From Alistipes shahii WAL 8301 (lineage in GTDB: Bacteria; Bacteroidota; Bacteroidia; Bacteroidales; Rikenellaceae), in contig NZ_CP102253.1 of NCBI RefSeq assembly GCF_025145845.1, positions 2,976,001 through 3,040,000 on the forward strand: a stretch of 64,000 nt of DNA, in the 5' to 3' direction. Under the pieces are notes generated by a model. The model searched no databases. It was not told the DNA's origin and saw nothing but the letters and a program-made list of their open reading frames with translations. The position numbers and the translations under genes were made by a program. The first letter of the stretch is position 1; the number at the start of each line of letters is the position of its first letter. Shown in pieces: positions 26,015 through 34,436 of the stretch.

Positions 26015-27634
26015 ATGAAACTTTCCAAACCCAAGTACATATTCGTAACGGGCGGCGTGGCGTCGTCGCTCGGCAAGGGTATTATTTCGGCTTCGATCGC
26101 CCGCCTGTTGCAGGCCCGCGGTTACTCGGTGACCATTCAGAAACTCGACCCCTACATCAACGTAGATCCCGGAACGCTCAACCCCTACGAGCACGGCGAG
26201 TGCTACGTCACCGAGGACGGCGCCGAGACGGACCTCGACCTGGGGCACTACGAGCGCTTCACGAACCAGCCCACGTCGAAGTCCAACAACGTCACGACGG
26301 GCCGTATCTACAAGAGCGTCATCGAGAAGGAGCGCAAGGGCGAGTACCTGGGCAAGACCGTGCAGGTCATTCCCCACATCACCGACGAGATCAAACGCCG
26401 CATTCAGCTGCTGGCGCAGACCAAGAAATACGACGTGATCATCACCGAGATCGGCGGCACGGTGGGCGACATCGAGTCGCAGCCGTTCATCGAGTCGGTG
26501 CGCCAGCTCCGCTATTCGCTGGGTTACCGGAATACGGCGCTGGTTCACCTGACGCTGATCCCCTACATGGCCGCTTCGGGCGAGTTGAAGACCAAACCCA
26601 CGCAGCACTCGGTGAAGGCCCTGCTGGAGAACGGTCTCCAGCCCGACATCCTCGTGCTGCGCGCCGAACATCCGCTGTCGACGGCGCTCAAGCGCAAGGT
26701 GGCGCTGTTCTGCAACGTCGACGCCAACGCCGTGATGGAGTCGATCGACGTGCCGACGATCTACGAAGTGCCGCTGAAAATGCACGAACAGCATCTGGAC
26801 GAGGTCGTGCTGGACAAACTGAACCTGACGGCCGACAAAGAGCCGGACATGGCCGCGTGGAGCGCATTCGTCGAGAAGGTGAAACACCCCTCGAAGAAGA
26901 TCGAGATCGCGCTGGTCGGCAAGTACACCGAACTGCCCGACGCCTACAAGTCGATCTGCGAATCGTTCATCCACGCCGGGGCGGTCAATGACTGCAAAGT
27001 CAAGCTGCGCTATGTCAATTCGGAGAAGATCACCCGCGAGAGCGCAGGCGCGCAGCTGGGCAAGATGTCCGGCATTCTGGTGGCTCCGGGCTTCGGCAAC
27101 CGCGGCATCGAGGGGAAGATCGAGGCCGTGCGCTTCGCCCGCGAGAACAACATCCCGTTCCTGGGCATCTGCCTGGGCATGCAGTGCGCCGTGATCGAGT
27201 TCGCGCGCCACGTGCTGAATCTCGCCGATGCCAATTCGAGCGAGATGGAGCAGACGCCGCATCCGGTGATCGACCTGATGGAGGAGCAGAAGGGCGTTAC
27301 GGCCAAAGGCGGCACGATGCGTCTGGGCGCCTATCCCTGTGCGCTGAAGAAAAGCTCGAAAGTCGCTTCCGCCTACGGCAAACTCAACATTTCGGAGCGT
27401 CACCGCCACCGTTACGAGTTCAACAACGACTATCTGGAGCAGTTCGAGGTGGCCGGCATGAAGGCCGTGGGCGTGAATCCCGACACGAATCTGGTGGAGG
27501 TCGTCGAGATCGAGAACCATCCCTGGTTCATCGGTACGCAGTACCATCCCGAATACAAGAGCACCGTATTGAGCCCCTCGCCGCTGTTCGTGGCCTTTGT
27601 GAAGGCCGCGCTGGCGTATGCGGAGAAGAAGTAA
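26015..27634 (+). CDS. pyrG: CTP synthase
   Basis: Makes CTP from UTP, ATP and glutamine. 539 aa. The synthase domain (1-270) opens YIFVTGGVASSLGKGI with the P-loop and has LDPYINVDPGTLNPYEHGE and TEIGGTVGDIESQPF. The glutaminase domain (about 290-539) has FLGICLGMQCAVIEF with the nucleophile Cys, and the catalytic His-Glu in GTQYHPEYKS. yidC follows 35 bp downstream, probably co-transcribed. Confidence 0.98.
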   Translation: MKLSKPKYIFVTGGVASSLGKGIISASIARLLQARGYSVTIQKLDPYINVDPGTLNPYEHGECYVTEDGAETDLDLGHYERFTNQPTSKSNNVTTGRIYKSVIEKERKGEYLGKTVQVIPHITDEIKRRIQLLAQTKKYDVIITEIGGTVGDIESQPFIESVRQLRYSLGYRNTALVHLTLIPYMAASGELKTKPTQHSVKALLENGLQPDILVLRAEHPLSTALKRKVALFCNVDANAVMESIDVPTIYEVPLKMHEQHLDEVVLDKLNLTADKEPDMAAWSAFVEKVKHPSKKIEIALVGKYTELPDAYKSICESFIHAGAVNDCKVKLRYVNSEKITRESAGAQLGKMSGILVAPGFGNRGIEGKIEAVRFARENNIPFLGICLGMQCAVIEFARHVLNLADANSSEMEQTPHPVIDLMEEQKGVTAKGGTMRLGAYPCALKKSSKVASAYGKLNISERHRHRYEFNNDYLEQFEVAGMKAVGVNPDTNLVEVVEIENHPWFIGTQYHPEYKSTVLSPSPLFVAFVKAALAYAEKK

Positions 27635-27669
27635 TCACCCTCTGAAAAGATAAAAAGGAAGACAGTTTA

Positions 27670-29616
27670 ATGGATAAAAAATCAATCATAGGCATTGCCG
27701 TCGTAGCGGTTCTTTTTCTGGGATTCGCCTATTTCAACAGCCAGCAACAGAAAGAGTATCTGGAACAGAAAGCCGCATACGAGGCCTATGTCGATTCGGT
27801 GGCCGCAGCCGCGCGTGCGGCGGCTCCCGTGGCCGATTCGCTGGCGTCGGGTAACGGCGTGCAGGCAGAAGTGGCGGCCGCAGAGGCTGCGGCAGCGGTA
27901 CGCGAGCGTCAGGTGGAGACGCTGGGCGAGTCGCTGACGGCGGCCCGCGAGGCGGAGGCCGAAGAATTCATCGTGGAGAACGACGTGATGGCGGTGCTCT
28001 TCTCCACCCGCGGCGGCCAGATCAAGGGCGTCACGCTGAAGGATTACACCCAATACGGTCCGCGCGGAAAACGCGACCGGAAAATCGAGATGATGGACCC
28101 CGCCACGGCGCGTTTCGGGCTTTCGTTCTATCTGAAGAACGGGCTGAAGAACGTGCCGGTCAACACGCTGGATTACGTGTTCACGGCCCAGCCCGTAGTC
28201 GGGGAGGCGGACGGAGCCAAGAGCGTCGTGATGCGCCTTCCGGTGGCGGAGGGGGCCTATCTGGAGTACCGTTACCTTATATATGATACGGCGGCTCCCG
28301 AGCGCGACTACCTCGTCGACTTCGACGTGCGGCTGGTGAATATGGCTCCGGAGATGGCCAACCAGACGCAGATTCAGATCGACTGGGCGAACACCACCTT
28401 CCAGAACGAGAAGGGTTTCCAGAACGAGAACATGTACACCACGCTCTCGTACCGTTTCCCCGACGAGACCTCGATCGAGGAGCTGGGCATGAGCGAAGGT
28501 GCAAAGTCGAAGAACATCTCGACGCAGGTCAACTGGGTGGCTTTCAAGCAGCAGTTCTTCTCGTCGGTGTTCATCGCCCCGGACAACGTGTCCTACGCCA
28601 ACCTCGCCTTCGACACGGCGGCTCCCGAGTCGTCGCTGCTCAAGACCTTCACGGCGCAGATGGGCGTGCCCTATACGCCGCAGACCGAAGGGTATGACTT
28701 CGCATTCTATTTCGGCCCCAACAAGTACTCGATCCTCAAGAAGATCGGGGAGCCGGGCGGTGCGGATATTTATCTGGAGCGTCTCGTGCCGCTGGGCTGG
28801 GGCATCTTCGGATGGGTCAACCGCTGGTGCGTGATTCCGGTCTTCGACTTCCTGCGCAACTACATCGGCAGTTTCGGCATCATCATCTTCATCCTGGTGC
28901 TTCTGGTGAAGCTGGTGATCTCGCCGCTGACCTACAAGAGTTACGTTTCGATGGCCAAGATGCGTCTGGTCAAACCCCAGATCGACGAGCTGGCGAAGAA
29001 GTATCCCAAGCCGGAGGACGCCATGAAAAAGCAGCAGGCGACGATGGAGCTTTATAAAAAGGCGGGCATCAACCCCATGGGCGGCTGTATTCCGATGCTG
29101 ATCCAGATGCCGATCCTGATCGCCATGTTCCGCTTCTTCCCCGCGTCGATCGAGCTGCGCGAGCAGCCCTTCCTGTGGGCCGACGACCTCTCGTCGTACG
29201 ACAGCATCGTGAACCTGCCGTTCTCGATTCCCTTCTACGGCGATCACGTTTCGCTGTTCGCCCTGCTGATGGCGGTGTCGCTGTTCGGATACTCCTGGTT
29301 CAACTACCAGCAGACGGCGTCGTCGCAGCCCCAGATGGCCGGCATGAAGTTTATGATGGTCTACATGATGCCGATTATGATGCTCTTCTGGTTCAACAGC
29401 TATTCGAGCGGCCTTTGCTACTACTACCTGCTGTCGAATATCTTCACCATCGGGCAGACGCTCGTCATCCGGCGCATGGTCGACGACAACAAGATCCACG
29501 CGATCATGCAGGCGAACGCCGCGAAGAAGTCGAAAGGCAAGAAATCGAAATTCCAGCAGCGCTACGAGGAGCTGATGCGTCAGCAGGAGGCCCAGCAGCG
29601 CGCGAAGAGAAAATAG
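27670..29616 (+). CDS. yidC: Membrane protein insertase YidC
   Basis: 648 aa inner-membrane insertase working alone or with SecYEG. An N-terminal TM helix (about 5-22, IIGIAVVAVLFLGFAYF) is followed by a periplasmic domain (80-390) preceded by an Ala-rich linker. The conserved five-TM core follows, with IGSFGIIIFILVLLVKLVI, SPLTYKSYVSMAKMR, NPMGGCIPMLIQMPIL and a C-terminal basic tail rich in K/R/Q for ribosome contact. The length and the long periplasmic domain are those of Gram-negative YidC. Confidence 0.97.
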   Translation: MDKKSIIGIAVVAVLFLGFAYFNSQQQKEYLEQKAAYEAYVDSVAAAARAAAPVADSLASGNGVQAEVAAAEAAAAVRERQVETLGESLTAAREAEAEEFIVENDVMAVLFSTRGGQIKGVTLKDYTQYGPRGKRDRKIEMMDPATARFGLSFYLKNGLKNVPVNTLDYVFTAQPVVGEADGAKSVVMRLPVAEGAYLEYRYLIYDTAAPERDYLVDFDVRLVNMAPEMANQTQIQIDWANTTFQNEKGFQNENMYTTLSYRFPDETSIEELGMSEGAKSKNISTQVNWVAFKQQFFSSVFIAPDNVSYANLAFDTAAPESSLLKTFTAQMGVPYTPQTEGYDFAFYFGPNKYSILKKIGEPGGADIYLERLVPLGWGIFGWVNRWCVIPVFDFLRNYIGSFGIIIFILVLLVKLVISPLTYKSYVSMAKMRLVKPQIDELAKKYPKPEDAMKKQQATMELYKKAGINPMGGCIPMLIQMPILIAMFRFFPASIELREQPFLWADDLSSYDSIVNLPFSIPFYGDHVSLFALLMAVSLFGYSWFNYQQTASSQPQMAGMKFMMVYMMPIMMLFWFNSYSSGLCYYYLLSNIFTIGQTLVIRRMVDDNKIHAIMQANAAKKSKGKKSKFQQRYEELMRQQEAQQRAKRK

Positions 29617-29637
29617 GCGGAACTCCGCTTTGAACAC

Positions 29638-29682
29638 GGGCCGGAGCGGATTCCACATCGGGAACGCTCCGGCCCCGTTTTT
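29638..29682 (+). terminator. Rho-independent terminator after yidC
   Basis: 11-bp stem GGGCCGGAGCG / CGCTCCGGCCC, 16-nt loop, then CG and TTTTT. Confidence 0.85.
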
Positions 29683-29710
29683 GCCGGAGGCCGCATAAAA
29701 CGATACCGTT

Positions 29711-30565
29711 ATGAAACGAATTTTGATGCTGGCGTCGCTGCTGGCGGCCGGAATGCCGCTCGGGGCGCAGAATTTGGGGTCGGAGTACCGGCTGAAACGC
29801 GTGATTCCCGTCGAGGGACGGCAGGGTGTCGCCGCCGATTCGAATTTTTACTATGTGTCGGGCAGCACGGCGCTCTATAAATACGACAAGCAGGGGCGGC
29901 TGGCGGCCAAAAACGAGCGGCCGTTCGAGGGGCTGCCGCTGGCTGCCAACCACATCGGCGACATCGACGTGTGGGACGGGGAGATTTACGCCGGGATCGA
30001 AACCTTCGACGACGGCCGCGGGGAGAATATCCAGGTGGCGGTCTACGACGCCAACACGTTGAAATGGAAACGCTCGATCGACTGGGAACCCTCGTCGGGG
30101 CAGGTCGAGGTGTGCGGGCTGGCGGTGGACCGCGACGGCGACATGGTCTGGATGGCCGACTGGGTCGACGGACGCTACGTCTACGGCTACAACCGGAAAA
30201 CGGGGCGGTATGTCCGCAAGGTCCACCTGCGTCCCGTGCCCCAGTGGCAGCAGGGGATTTTCATGGTCGGCGGACGCATGCTGATCTCTGCGGACGACGG
30301 GGACGCCGACCTCGATGAACCGGACAACCTCTACGTTGCGGATTTGCGCGACGGAAAATCGTATGCTACGGTGCTTCCGTTCCGCTCGATGGCAGATTTC
30401 CGCCGTCCGGGCGAAATCGAAGGGCTGGCCGTCGATCCTGCGACGGACGATCTGCTGGTGCTGGCCAATCGCGGGGCGCGGATCGTGCTGGGCATGCCGC
30501 GGGGCTTCTATCCGGGCTACGACGGCGAGGTGCACGAAGTCTACGTCTTCGAGAAGGTGAAATAG
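29711..30565 (+). CDS. Exported beta-propeller-like protein of unknown function
   Basis: 284 aa with a cleavable signal (MKRILMLASLLAAGMPLGAQ), so probably periplasmic. Repeating units of about 45 residues with Asp/Gly turns (VAADSNFYYVSGSTALYKYD, HIGDIDVWDGEIYAGIETF, GLAVDRDGDMVWMADWVDGR, EIEGLAVDPATDDLLVLANR) suggest a five- or six-bladed propeller of the NHL/SMP-30 type. No catalytic residues are assigned. It stands alone between two terminators. Confidence 0.7.
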   Translation: MKRILMLASLLAAGMPLGAQNLGSEYRLKRVIPVEGRQGVAADSNFYYVSGSTALYKYDKQGRLAAKNERPFEGLPLAANHIGDIDVWDGEIYAGIETFDDGRGENIQVAVYDANTLKWKRSIDWEPSSGQVEVCGLAVDRDGDMVWMADWVDGRYVYGYNRKTGRYVRKVHLRPVPQWQQGIFMVGGRMLISADDGDADLDEPDNLYVADLRDGKSYATVLPFRSMADFRRPGEIEGLAVDPATDDLLVLANRGARIVLGMPRGFYPGYDGEVHEVYVFEKVK

Positions 30566-30579
30566 ATGAATATGGAAAG

Positions 30580-30600
30580 GCCCCTCCCTGAGGGGCTTTT
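30580..30600 (+). terminator. Rho-independent terminator
   Basis: GCCCCT / AGGGGC stem with a short loop and TTTTT, starting 14 bp after the stop of the propeller gene. Confidence 0.8.
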
Positions 30601-30756
30601 TCGATTCCGTGCCGGAAACTGCGGCCGCAGGACTCGCGGCCTTCGAAATTTTTTTCAATTTTTTCACCGATTTAATCGCCTCATTCCGAATATTCGTTAC
30701 ACGAAGGTAACCTACTGATCGGCAGGTGCCTTCTTGCATATCCGCAACCGTTGCTT

Positions 30757-30764
30757 TACCTTTG
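30757..30764 (+). promoter_or_regulatory. Promoter of the gene at 30828
   Basis: The -7 box TACCTTTG has a TTG at 30734-30736, 20 bp upstream, as a fair -33 element. The leader is about 60 nt. The 260-bp gap also holds an imperfect GGTTAC/GTTACAC-type inverted sequence around 30695-30712. Confidence 0.6.
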
Positions 30765-30827
30765 CGGTAAATAATAGTAATCATATTACTGAAAGTAACT
30801 AATATTCATTTCTAAATTGTTAATGCG

Positions 30828-31682
30828 ATGAAAAAGATTTTATGGATCGTGTCGCTCCTGGCAGGCAGCGGCGTGTTCGGAGCGCAGGGCGCTGCGGCGC
30901 TGCTGAAAGGTGAGGTGAAGACGTATGACATGGACGGGTTTCGGCTTCATGTCTACCTGACGCAGGATGCGTTGGGCGATGCGACGACCGTCGTCGAAGG
31001 CCGCGATGGACTGGTGATACTGGAAATGCCCCTCTTCAAAGAGAACCTGAAAGAGTTTGCCGGATACCTGAAAGGACTGGGAAAACCCGTCGTGAAGGTC
31101 GTGGCCGACTATCATGTGGGCGGCGTGGCCGATTATGCGCCCGGTCAGGTCGTGCTGGTCGAGGGAATGTCCGAATTTGCGAAGGGGGCCGTTTACGGCG
31201 GCATGCTCGAAGGCTTCAAAGCGGCGTTCGGCGATGCGATAGACCTGCGTGAACACGCGGGGCACGAAGAAGTGCCGGCCGAGGGCCGCCGGATATGGGC
31301 CGGAGTTGCTTTCGATTTTTCACGGGGTGCATCGTCCGATTTTCCGGCTTCGAGCGTGGTGATCGGCGGCCGGGTTTGCTACACGCATTTCGCTCCGGCG
31401 AAGGCCCACTTATCCCCGCTTCAAATCACGGGACCGGAGGCGGTCGATGCGCAGCTTGCGGCGCTGAAAGCCGCTGCGGCGTCGGGCTGCACGCTCTTCG
31501 TGGGAGGGCACGGCGCACCCGCAACACCGGCCGAGGTGGAGTTCCAGATCGCTTATCTCGAAAAACTGAAATCCCTCGTCGCGGAGAATGCCGATGCCGG
31601 AGCGCTTGCGGCCGCACTTTCCGCAGCCTGGCCCGGACTGCCGGGCGATCCGGCGGCATTGGCGGCGGTGTTGTACCGCTGA
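30828..31682 (+). CDS. Exported metallo-beta-lactamase-like protein lacking the metal-binding motif
   Basis: 284 aa with a signal peptide (MKKILWIVSLLAGSGVFGAQ). The layout follows the MBL fold: VYLTQDALGDATTVVEGRDGLVILEMPLF, then VVADYHVGGVADY where the HxHxDH metal site would be, and VGGHGAP near the end. Only one His of the motif remains (ADYHVGG), so classical zinc hydrolase activity is unlikely; it may be a binding protein or a diverged enzyme. It has its own promoter, and a convergent esterase operon follows. Confidence 0.6.
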   Translation: MKKILWIVSLLAGSGVFGAQGAAALLKGEVKTYDMDGFRLHVYLTQDALGDATTVVEGRDGLVILEMPLFKENLKEFAGYLKGLGKPVVKVVADYHVGGVADYAPGQVVLVEGMSEFAKGAVYGGMLEGFKAAFGDAIDLREHAGHEEVPAEGRRIWAGVAFDFSRGASSDFPASSVVIGGRVCYTHFAPAKAHLSPLQITGPEAVDAQLAALKAAAASGCTLFVGGHGAPATPAEVEFQIAYLEKLKSLVAENADAGALAAALSAAWPGLPGDPAALAAVLYR

Positions 31683-31723
31683 AACGAAAAAGGGATTCCG
31701 TAGGAAGCCATTTTTTTGTGTCG

Positions 31724-32569
31724 TCATTTGCCGAATCCGTTCGAAACGAATGTCAGCGCGTCGGGCAGCACCGTCTGCCAGTAGCGCCAGGTGTGGCCGC
31801 CGTCGCGCATGCGGTATTGCAGGGGAATGTCGCGCTCGCGCATGAGCGTGTAGAAATCGACGTTGCATTTCCAGAGGAAATCGTCGTCGCCGCAGTCGAC
31901 CCACCAGCGGACCGAGCGCACGCCGTCGAGCTGTTCGGCGGTCATTCCGCGCAGCAGGGCCACGGGCGAGTTGTCGGCGACGGATTGCTGGAAGGCGTTG
32001 TCGTAGCTGCGGCGGCCGGGGAACATGTCCAGCAGGCCGCTCATCGAACAGGCCGAGCCGAACAGTTCGGGGTGGCGCAGGGCGTAGACCGCCGTGCCGC
32101 CGCCGCCCATCGACAGCCCCGCAACGGCGCGGTGCGCCTTGTCGGAGGCGATGCGGTAGCGTTTTTCGACGGCGGGCATGAACTCTTCGAAGAAGAACCG
32201 TTCGTAGTCCCAGCCCGGAACGTCGAAATAGCCCATGTGTCTGCCCGTGCGTTTCGGGCCTTCGCCCGAGGCGTCGGGCATGACGACGATCATCGGTCGG
32301 GCCATGCCTGCGGCGATGGCTTCGTCGGCGATGCGGCGCAGGTCGCCTTTCTGTGTCCAGTCGGTGTGGCAGCCGCTGGCGCCGTGCAGCAGGTAGAGCA
32401 CGGGGTAGGACTCCTGCGAGCGGTCGTAGCCGTCGGGCAGGTAGACCGTGCAGCTCTTTTCGGCCCCGAGGACCTCGCTCGGGAAGGTGTAGACTTCGGT
32501 GCGGCTCTGCGCTCCGGCCGTCAGGGCCGCGGTGAGCGCAAGCAGGGCGGTGGTCAGCAGTTTTTTCAT
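31724..32569 (-). CDS. Secreted alpha/beta-hydrolase esterase (CE1/esterase D-like)
   Basis: 281 aa with signal peptide (MKKLLTTALLALTAALTAG, then AQ). Fold landmarks are YPVLYLLHGASGCHTDW (oxyanion region), the nucleophile elbow GLSMGGGG, an acidic residue near WWVDCGDDDF and the catalytic His in DGGHTWRYW. Members of this family remove acyl groups such as acetyl or feruloyl from xylans or act on other esters. It is the last gene of recQ-exonuclease-methyltransferase-esterase, 3 bp after the methyltransferase stop, but no functional link is obvious. Confidence 0.85.
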   Translation of the reverse strand: MKKLLTTALLALTAALTAGAQSRTEVYTFPSEVLGAEKSCTVYLPDGYDRSQESYPVLYLLHGASGCHTDWTQKGDLRRIADEAIAAGMARPMIVVMPDASGEGPKRTGRHMGYFDVPGWDYERFFFEEFMPAVEKRYRIASDKAHRAVAGLSMGGGGTAVYALRHPELFGSACSMSGLLDMFPGRRSYDNAFQQSVADNSPVALLRGMTAEQLDGVRSVRWWVDCGDDDFLWKCNVDFYTLMRERDIPLQYRMRDGGHTWRYWQTVLPDALTFVSNGFGK

Positions 32570-32572
32570 GGC

Positions 32573-33772
32573 TTATTCTACATAAAGCACCAGTCCCTTG
32601 AGGTATTCGCCTTCGGGATGGTAGATGTTGATTGGGTGGTCGGCGGGCTGGGTCAGCTGGTGCAGGATGCGCACCTTGCGGCCTGCGATGGCGGCGGCGG
32701 AAAAGACCGTCGTGCGGAACAGCTCTTTCGTGACGGCCTGCGAGCAGGAGAACGTGAAGAGGATGCCCCCGGGGCGGATCTGCGACAAGGCCCGGGCGTT
32801 GAGCCGCTTGTAGCCCTGCATGGCGTTGCCCAGCACCTTGTGGTGCTTGGCGAAGGCCGGCGGGTCGAGGATGATCAGGTCGTATTTGTCGCCGATGTCC
32901 TTCAGGTAGTCCACCGCGTCGGCGGCTACCTCCGAGTGGGCCGCATTGTCGCCGAAGTTGAGCTGCATGTTCTCCGTGGCCAGCGCCACGGCGCGCTCGG
33001 AAGAGTCCACCGAGCAGACTTCCCCGGCGCCGCCCGAGAGGGCGTAGACCGAGAACCCGCCCGTGTAGCAGAAGGTGTTGAGCACGGTGCGGCCCTTGGC
33101 GTAGCGTTTGACCAGCTGGCGGTTTTCGCGCTGGTCGAGGAAGAAGCCCGTTTTCTGCCCCTTTTCCCAGTTGACGCAGAACCGCTCGCCGTTTTCCAGA
33201 ACGATGTGCGACGCATGGTCCGAGGTTCCCCACAGGTAGCCGTCGACGGCTCCGAGGGCGGCCTTGAAGGGGAGCGTCTGCGACGATTTGTCGTAGATGG
33301 CCGTGAGGCGTGCGCCGTAGACCGTGCGCAGCGCCTCGGCGATCTGCATCCGCGCGTGGTACATGCCCGCCGAGTGGCACTGGATGACGGCGACCGGGCC
33401 GTAGATGTCGACGACGAGGCCCGGCAGCGAGTCGCCCTCGCCGTGGACCAGGCGATAACAGGTCGTCGCGGGGTTGTCCGTGAGGTCGAGCGTGCGGCGC
33501 ACGTCGTAGGCGACGGCGATCCGGAGGTTCCACCACGCCTGGTCGATCTCCTCGCGCTCGAACGTGAGCACGCGCACGGCGATCGACCCCACCTGGTAGT
33601 GGCCCAAGGCCATGAATTCGCCCTGTCGGGTGTAGACCTCGACGAGCGCCCCTTCGGCGAAATCGGACTCCTCCTCGGCTTTGATGTGATCGATGGCGCC
33701 CGAGAAAATCCACGGGTGGCGGCGCAGAAGCGATTCCTCCTTGCCTTTGCGCAGGTAAATTTGCGGTATCAT
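32573..33772 (-). CDS. Class I SAM-dependent rRNA methyltransferase (RlmI/YccW-like)
   Basis: 399 aa from the ATG at 33772. An N-terminal PUA domain (IYLRKGKEESLLRRHPWIFSG) is followed by a central EEHEL-like domain and a C-terminal Rossmann methyltransferase with VLNTFCYTGGFSVYA and the catalytic motif LIILDPPAFAK. The conserved Cys in FTFSCSQA fits 5-methylcytosine chemistry. RlmI in E. coli makes m5C1962 of 23S rRNA. It overlaps the exonuclease gene by four bases (ATGA). Confidence 0.9.
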   Translation of the reverse strand: MIPQIYLRKGKEESLLRRHPWIFSGAIDHIKAEEESDFAEGALVEVYTRQGEFMALGHYQVGSIAVRVLTFEREEIDQAWWNLRIAVAYDVRRTLDLTDNPATTCYRLVHGEGDSLPGLVVDIYGPVAVIQCHSAGMYHARMQIAEALRTVYGARLTAIYDKSSQTLPFKAALGAVDGYLWGTSDHASHIVLENGERFCVNWEKGQKTGFFLDQRENRQLVKRYAKGRTVLNTFCYTGGFSVYALSGGAGEVCSVDSSERAVALATENMQLNFGDNAAHSEVAADAVDYLKDIGDKYDLIILDPPAFAKHHKVLGNAMQGYKRLNARALSQIRPGGILFTFSCSQAVTKELFRTTVFSAAAIAGRKVRILHQLTQPADHPINIYHPEGEYLKGLVLYVE

Positions 33773-34377
33773 TTGCGGATCGGTTTTTTCGGTGTGCGGA
33801 GCAGCTGTTCGTAAATGCGGGTGCAGACCCATGCGTCGGTCGCGGCATAGAGCTGCTGTTTGTCCGTGAGGGTCGCGGCTTCCCAGTTGCTCAGCCGCTG
33901 GGCTTTCGAGACGCGCCGGCCCAGCACGATGGCCGAGAGCTTGCGCAGGCTCTTCTCCCCGATGCCCCACTCGGGGGCGATGCCCTGCAAGTCGACGAAG
34001 CCCCCGTCGCGGAAGTGGCGGATCTGGCGCAGCGAGCGCAGGTCGCCCGCCACGTCGGCGCCGATTTTGAGAATCCGCCTGTCTTCGAGCAGTTGCAGGA
34101 TGGGCTTGGCCAGCGGAATCTTGTTGAGCCGGAACAGGTAGCAGACTGTCGGCGTGGAGAGTTGCAGCAGCGATACGCGGAACGTGACGCCCGGGCGGAA
34201 CGAGGGGCGCGTCTCGGTGTCGAAGCCGATGACGGGCTGCTCGGCGAGCGTTTTGCAGGCCGCGGCGATGTCGCGTTCGTGTTCGACGATGCGGATCTCC
34301 CCCCGGAACTCTACGGCCGGGAGCAGGGCGGTCTGCTCGTTGCTGATTTTATCAATGAAGTTGTTAACTGTGGTCAT
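33769..34377 (-). CDS. 3'-5' exonuclease domain protein (DnaQ-like, RNase D superfamily)
   Basis: 202 aa. DEDDy residues: IGFDTETRPSFRPG (Exo I, D and E), IGADVAGDLRSLRQI (Exo II region), and AATDAWVCTRIYEQL (Exo III, with Y-x3-D-like spacing). There is no HRDC domain. It lies between recQ (59 bp upstream) and the rRNA methyltransferase (overlap of four bases). A -7 box precedes it. The substrate, RNA or DNA, is not determined. Confidence 0.88.
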   Translation of the reverse strand: MTTVNNFIDKISNEQTALLPAVEFRGEIRIVEHERDIAAACKTLAEQPVIGFDTETRPSFRPGVTFRVSLLQLSTPTVCYLFRLNKIPLAKPILQLLEDRRILKIGADVAGDLRSLRQIRHFRDGGFVDLQGIAPEWGIGEKSLRKLSAIVLGRRVSKAQRLSNWEAATLTDKQQLYAATDAWVCTRIYEQLLRTPKKPIRK

Positions 34378-34393
34378 GCGGTGAAAATTCCCA

Positions 34394-34401
34394 CAAATTT
34401 A
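34394..34401 (-). promoter_or_regulatory. -7 box for the exonuclease gene
   Basis: On the minus strand TAAATTTG fits TAnnTTTG, 17 bp upstream of the ATG, giving a short leader. An internal promoter after recQ is therefore possible. Confidence 0.5.
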
Positions 34402-34436
34402 TGCATTTATTTTCAGAAAAGCGGCTCTTCGGCGCG

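Noticed and set aside
27682..29658. 658-codon minus-strand open frame
   Set aside because: Exact shadow of yidC; His/Arg/Val-biased composition typical of antisense translation.
31410..33848. Very long open frames on both strands over the esterase and methyltransferase genes
   Set aside because: Arg/Pro/Gly-rich noise; the minus-strand genes in the other frame have clear catalytic motifs.
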